Source: Shewanella mangrovi | GTDB taxonomy: Bacteria; Pseudomonadota; Gammaproteobacteria; Enterobacterales; Shewanellaceae | DNA: 64,000 bases | Assembly: GCF_000753795.1 (NCBI RefSeq) | Contig: NZ_JPEO01000017.1 | Coordinates: 1 to 64,000, forward strand | Reading direction: 5' to 3' | Shown: piece after piece, positions 62,024 to 64,000 of the stretch | Layout: each line of letters begins with the position of its first letter | How positions within the stretch are numbered: the first letter of the stretch is position 1 | Notes under the pieces: model-generated | The model's database searches: none | What the model was told of the DNA's origin: nothing | The model's input: the letters and a program-made list of their open reading frames with translations, nothing else | Translations under genes and position numbers: made by a program

Positions 62024-63764
62024 TGTGATCACCGAGCGATTCTGTCGTACCTTAATTACCAAGCGACTTTGTCATTACAATAATTACCGAGGGAAATTGA
62101 CGGAACTCATTAGCGTACCTTTTAAAGTAACCAAATCAGCTTTAGAAGGTGCTAAGGATGTTCTACATGGATTCAAAATCTCAATTCACTGTCGATATCA
62201 TTAGCAAAGTCATCGATGGCCGGATCAGTATCAATAGTGCAGCGACCTTGCTCAGCAAATCCCGGAGAACCGTTGAGCGTTACCTGAGTCGATATCGGCA
62301 AGAAGGCATTCGGTTCGTGGTTCATGGTAACAAAGGCCGGATCCCCGCCAATAAAATTACTGAGTCGCTCAAAAAAGAAGTTCAGGAGCTTATCCAGACC
62401 AAGTACTACGACTTTAACCTACAGCACCTTGCAGAACTTCTGCTGAAGAATGAAGGCATTGCGGTTAAGCGAGAGACTTTACGTACCTGGGCACACGCCA
62501 TTCATCATGTAAAGCGTTCTAAGCGGCGCAGAAGTCGGGTCAGAAAGTACCGGGAGCGGATGGAATCTCCGGGATTGATGCTTCAGATGGACGGAAGCCC
62601 ACATCGGTGGTTTGGTGGCGAACGCTCTTGCCTGATCGCCATTGTCGATGATGCAACCAGTGACATTCACGCCGAGTTTTTCCCTTCTGAAACCACGGAA
62701 GGCTGCATGAAAGTGATGCGGGCTTACATAGAGAAGCGGGGGATATTTAAGACCCTGTATGTGGACAGAGCGGGTATTTTTGCTGGCCCTAAACGCAGTA
62801 ACTTCTCACAAATGCAGCGAGCCTGTGAGGAGCTAGGGATTGAAATTATCTTCGCTAACTCCCCTCAGGGCAAAGGGCGTATTGAACGCTCCTTCGACAC
62901 CTTCCAGGACCGCCTGGTGCCGGAATTACGGCTGAATAACATTACGGATATGGACAGCGCTAACCGCTACTTACAGGAAGAATTCATCCCCAATTACTGG
63001 GTGCAAAACGTTATGGTTCAGCCTAAGAGCCAGCATTCTGCCTTCAAGTGCTTACCCCCAGAGCTGGACTTAAACACCATCTGTGTACAGAAAGAGTACC
63101 GCACAATACGACGTGACCACACCTTCAGTTTTGACAGCAAAATGTATGTTATCGACTCGCCAATCCGCTATTCAATAGAAAACCAAAAAGTGGAGATCCG
63201 TTGTCAGTTCGATGGCTGTTTCTCTGCCTATTTCGGCCATCGCCGGCTTGATATCACGGAGTTGGCCGAGCCTCGGAAATGTCATGAATATGGTAAAGAG
63301 GTCCAGCGGAAGATAGAAGCGTTAGAGCTTGTTGAACAGCTCGGCAGCGTATCGAAAGCCGCACGTATCCTCGGATGCTCCCGCCAAACGCTTTATACCT
63401 ACCAGCAAATCATGGAAGAAGAAGGCCCTATTGGTCTTAAGCGAATCAATAAGCCGCTGAAACGCAGTAAAAACCGTATATCGGAAGACACTGAAGATAA
63501 GATTATCGAGCTGACTTTGTTGAACCCTCACGGTACATCAATACAACTGATGAAGGCACTCAAACAGCAAAATATCACGGTGAGCATTAGCACTATCCAA
63601 AATATCTGGAAGAGAGAGCAGCTCAACACCAGAGAGCTTAGAATCAAGCGCTCTCAATCCATGGATATCGAAGTGTGAAGCGAGTATGTAGCATGAGGAC
63701 TAAACTATAAGAGTACGACAAAGTCGATTGGTATTTATCCCGTCAGGGTCCCTCAGTAATGACA
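62024..63764 (+). mobile_element. ISNCY-family insertion sequence (1741 bp)
   Basis: Ends defined by imperfect terminal inverted repeats: left TGTGATCACCGAGCGATTCT and right end (complement) TGTCATTACTGAGGGACCCT, continuing to a shared ACCAA...CGACTTTGTC block about 35-50 bases in. It contains one transposase gene. It is bounded by 16-bp direct repeats (62008-62023 and 63765-63780), the expected long target duplication of this family. The ISNCY/IS1202-type label rests on transposase style and target-site length. Confidence 0.85.
62167..63678 (+). CDS. ISNCY-family DDE transposase
   Basis: About 503 residues from the ATG at 62167 (AAGGA eight bases upstream); the frame opens at 62149 with GTG. 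N-terminal HTH for ISL3/IS1202-like ends (INSAATLLSKSRRTVERYL), a second helical block, and an rve-type core with DDE residues: Asp in MLQMDGSPH, Asp in YVDRAGIF and Glu in KGRIERSFD. C-terminal HTH-like tail (SKAARILGCSRQTLYTYQ). No frameshift, so it may be active. Confidence 0.93.
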   Translation: MDSKSQFTVDIISKVIDGRISINSAATLLSKSRRTVERYLSRYRQEGIRFVVHGNKGRIPANKITESLKKEVQELIQTKYYDFNLQHLAELLLKNEGIAVKRETLRTWAHAIHHVKRSKRRRSRVRKYRERMESPGLMLQMDGSPHRWFGGERSCLIAIVDDATSDIHAEFFPSETTEGCMKVMRAYIEKRGIFKTLYVDRAGIFAGPKRSNFSQMQRACEELGIEIIFANSPQGKGRIERSFDTFQDRLVPELRLNNITDMDSANRYLQEEFIPNYWVQNVMVQPKSQHSAFKCLPPELDLNTICVQKEYRTIRRDHTFSFDSKMYVIDSPIRYSIENQKVEIRCQFDGCFSAYFGHRRLDITELAEPRKCHEYGKEVQRKIEALELVEQLGSVSKAARILGCSRQTLYTYQQIMEEEGPIGLKRINKPLKRSKNRISEDTEDKIIELTLLNPHGTSIQLMKALKQQNITVSISTIQNIWKREQLNTRELRIKRSQSMDIEV

Positions 63765-63794
63765 ACTGTACTAGCTCAGATGTACTAGCTCAGA
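63765..63794. repeat. Target-site duplication, right copy, plus extra partial repeat
   Basis: 63765-63780 repeats the left target duplication exactly, and 63781-63794 (TGTACTAGCTCAGA) repeats most of it again. The insertion thus sits in or next to a tandem target. Confidence 0.8.
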
Positions 63795-64000
63795 CCTGAT
63801 CGTCAGTACTTATTTTATGGTGCCACCACAAAATTCTACTAACTACAGAAAATCAGAACTTTCACACCTTTGAGTTCGGCAATAATAAGCTCATCAAAAC
63901 GCAGGTCTGATGTTATAAAAGCAGGCGTTGTAGTGCCTAGTAGGAACGCTCAAGCAAGTTGCTTGGACCTTTTTATCCATCTGTGTAATGTCTCGACTTT
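63795..64000 (-). other. Region after the insertion sequence with a possible gene remnant
   Basis: Minus-strand translation of about 63950-63845 gives TPAFITSDLRFDELIIAELKGVKVLIF before a stop, in parts like the end of a PIN-type toxin, with an upstream in-frame stop. Too short to name; the gene, if any, continues or is decayed beyond the window edge. Confidence 0.25.

Noticed and set aside
1-64000. CRISPR array or Cas genes
   Set aside because: No regularly spaced direct repeats with unique spacers were seen. The only regular array (26195-26278) has palindromes and short 15-bp spacers, and no cas-like genes are present.

Overview
The window looks like a chromosome segment of a Shewanella-type gammaproteobacterium. 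The evidence is conserved order: minC-minD-minE, ycgL, an MltB-like transglycosylase, ycgN, dsbB, nhaB and fadR, followed by prkA-yeaH-spoVR, sodB, grxD, a large TonB-dependent receptor and gloA. Base composition is moderate, and rho-independent terminators separate most core transcription units. The genus call is my inference from gene content and order; no database was searched.

Layout. (1) 1-25.6 kb is core genome: tRNA-Val and 5S rRNA (end of an rRNA operon), corA, an HD-GYP protein, a PhoP/PhoQ-like pair, nadE, cell-division site selection (minCDE), envelope and redox genes, FadR, the PrkA/YeaH/SpoVR module, superoxide dismutase, glutaredoxin 4, a TonB receptor, glyoxalase I and a 27-residue YnhF-like membrane peptide. 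(2) 25.6-31 kb is a plasticity zone: TnpB remnant, an array of three 18-bp palindromes, a RES-Xre toxin-antitoxin pair, a truncated HigA-like gene, a solitary AbiEi-like (DUF6088) gene, several small orphan genes and a short tyrosine recombinase. (3) 31-43.5 kb is an aldehyde/xenobiotic cluster: LysR regulator, YghU-like GST, two alcohol dehydrogenases, three SDR enzymes, two exporters, a GNAT acetyltransferase, and MocR and HxlR regulators. (4) 44-56 kb is a nitrosative-stress and nitrite island: YeaR-like protein, methyltransferase, norW-norV with divergent norR, hmp with a second divergent norR, then nnrS-nrfA. Both norR intergenic regions show a sigma-54 -24/-12 promoter plus repeated operator-like motifs, with a different motif in each. 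(5) 56-64 kb is a defence and mobile region: chromate transporter, a two-gene CBASS (CD-NTase plus Cap15-like effector), an Abi_C/HEPN-like gene followed by a coiled-coil CHAT protease gene, and an ISNCY-family insertion sequence flanked by direct repeats.

The most notable items are the CBASS operon; the neighbouring Abi_C-CHAT pair, which may be a less-described defence system; an NrfA whose usual calcium ligands are changed to Thr and Arg; the two NorR circuits with different operator codes; a dispersed structured repeat that often precedes accessory genes; and an alcohol dehydrogenase whose structural-zinc loop is replaced by a His-rich stretch.
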